A stretch of DNA of 64,000 nucleotides from Uloborus plumipes (taxonomy: Eukaryota; Arthropoda; Arachnida; Araneae; Uloboridae), in the NCBI GenBank assembly GCA_038373865.1, contig JAXGGA010002274.1, forward strand, positions 62,001-126,000, given 5' to 3'. The notes below the pieces were generated by a model. It ran no database searches. It saw only the letters and a program-made list of their open reading frames with translations, and was not told the origin of the DNA. A program made the translations under genes and the position numbers. How positions within the stretch are numbered: the first letter of the stretch is position 1; each line of letters starts with the position of its first letter. Positions 63,434 to 64,000 of the stretch are shown piece after piece.

Positions 63434-63625
63434 ATGAATCAGTTTTTGAAAGCTTCTTCGGACAATCTACCGAAAGTCAGTGTGGAAATGATCTTCTGCG
63501 CTTTCCTGCAGGATCAACCTTTCAACGCTATAGAACTACAGCATTTAAACTTCGACCCCTGGTTGCTACAGAAATTCTCACTTCATAAAATACCCCCATG
63601 GGACTTCAAAAAAATTGAATTCTGA
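63434..63625 (+). CDS. Unidentified short reading frame, possibly a relic
   Basis: ATG 63434 opens a frame of 63 codons: MNQFLKASSDNLPKVSVEMI, then FCAFLQDQPFNAIELQHLNF, ending KIPPWDFKKIEF. An upstream in-frame ATG-like start near 63359 would add 25 residues. The composition is more protein-like than any other small frame here, and the N-terminus resembles, from memory only, the start of transposon- or repeat-borne proteins (pattern FLK....LP.V.VEM). I cannot name it. It may be a first exon, a fossil or chance. A hAT MITE lies 180 bp downstream. Confidence 0.3.
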   Translation: MNQFLKASSDNLPKVSVEMIFCAFLQDQPFNAIELQHLNFDPWLLQKFSLHKIPPWDFKKIEF

Positions 63626-63802
63626 GTTGAAAAATGGCCAAAATGATTCTCTAGTAGATCCACCCGTTTCTGCATCTACCCATGCTGGTTCTTCTGGGAA
63701 TAAAGAACTCCGTGAAATCTATGTATAAATACGGTTTTAAAAACTCTAGATGGACATTTTCAAGATATATCAATGCAAGGTTTGAGAGAAAATTCTTAAG
63801 GA

Positions 63803-63965
63803 CAGGGCCGTCATTTGAAGTTTTTCCGGGGGGGGGGCAAAGGGTCCAAACACAATGCAATTTCATCGGAAAACATAAAAAACCACGCCCACTTATATGT
63901 AAATACATTGATTTCTCAAATCCAGGGGTGAATTGCCACCCCTGATCCCCTAAATGACGGGCATG
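63803..63965. mobile_element. hAT MITE, CAGGG family copy 2
   Basis: The left end CAGGGCCGTCATTTG (63803) and the complement of the right end CATGCCCGTCATTTAG are imperfect inverted repeats. They are flanked by CTTAAGGA (63795-63802) and CTTAAGGG (63966-63973), an 8-bp duplication with one mismatch. The body matches 16060-16240 in reverse orientation (CAATGCAATTTCATCGGAAA, CATTGATTTCTCAAA). Confidence 0.8.
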
Positions 63966-64000
63966 CTTAAGGGCCTTTTTTTTTTCAATTTGCAGATATT

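Overview
This is a non-coding, strongly A+T-rich stretch of an animal genome, most likely an arthropod and perhaps an arachnid. That guess rests on the repeat types: tRNA-derived SINEs, Tc1-like elements with short terminal repeats and TA duplications, a BED-finger hAT transposase, long (AT)n tracts and abundant MITEs. No bacterial gene organisation is present. I see no intact protein-coding host gene, rRNA, CRISPR array or functional tRNA. Every convincing protein similarity belongs to a broken transposable element. All names rest on motifs read by eye; no database search was run.

Layout. 1-9 kb: intergenic or intronic DNA with one copy of a diverged duplicated segment, four tRNA-derived SINEs, two small inverted-repeat elements, and a decayed repeat-encoded protein (3.67-4.39 kb). 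9.0-16.4 kb: a four-deep nest. An old Tc1-like element (9002-16439) was split by a second Tc1-like element (9465-15029). That was split by a 5'-truncated non-LTR retrotransposon (10675-14803, 14-bp target duplication). That in turn was split by a hAT element (12082-14761, 8-bp duplication). Two MITEs sit in the outer element's 3' part. 16.4-25 kb: mostly featureless, with a retroelement tail, a repeated-motif cluster and a nested MITE pair. 25.6-40 kb: a series of non-coding inverted-repeat elements, a decayed Tc1-like element (27669-29219), a piggyBac-type MITE (TTAA duplication) and a near-perfect 651-bp palindrome. 41-45 kb: a second nest, with two probable inverted-repeat elements around a Tc1-like copy that is itself split by a 2.1-kb long-TIR element. 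48.5-51 kb: the best preserved Tc1-like copy, a long (AT)n tract and a TCGATGTTTT-rich tandem region. 53.3-55.2 kb: a GTAAGTGCGT-motif element, then a hammerhead-ribozyme-like motif. 58.6-64 kb: a long-TIR element, two more (AT)n tracts, one unidentified short reading frame and a hAT MITE.

The most unusual theme is a set of non-coding DNA elements (23.4, 25.6, 34.7, 37.8 and 53.3 kb, perhaps also 21.1 and 50.0 kb). Each carries its own short terminal word and, in the larger ones, many further copies of that word inside, in both orientations. The words differ between elements but the architecture is shared. The 651-bp palindrome and the ribozyme-like fold are the other items most worth testing. 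The nests also give a relative chronology: each inserted element is younger than its host.
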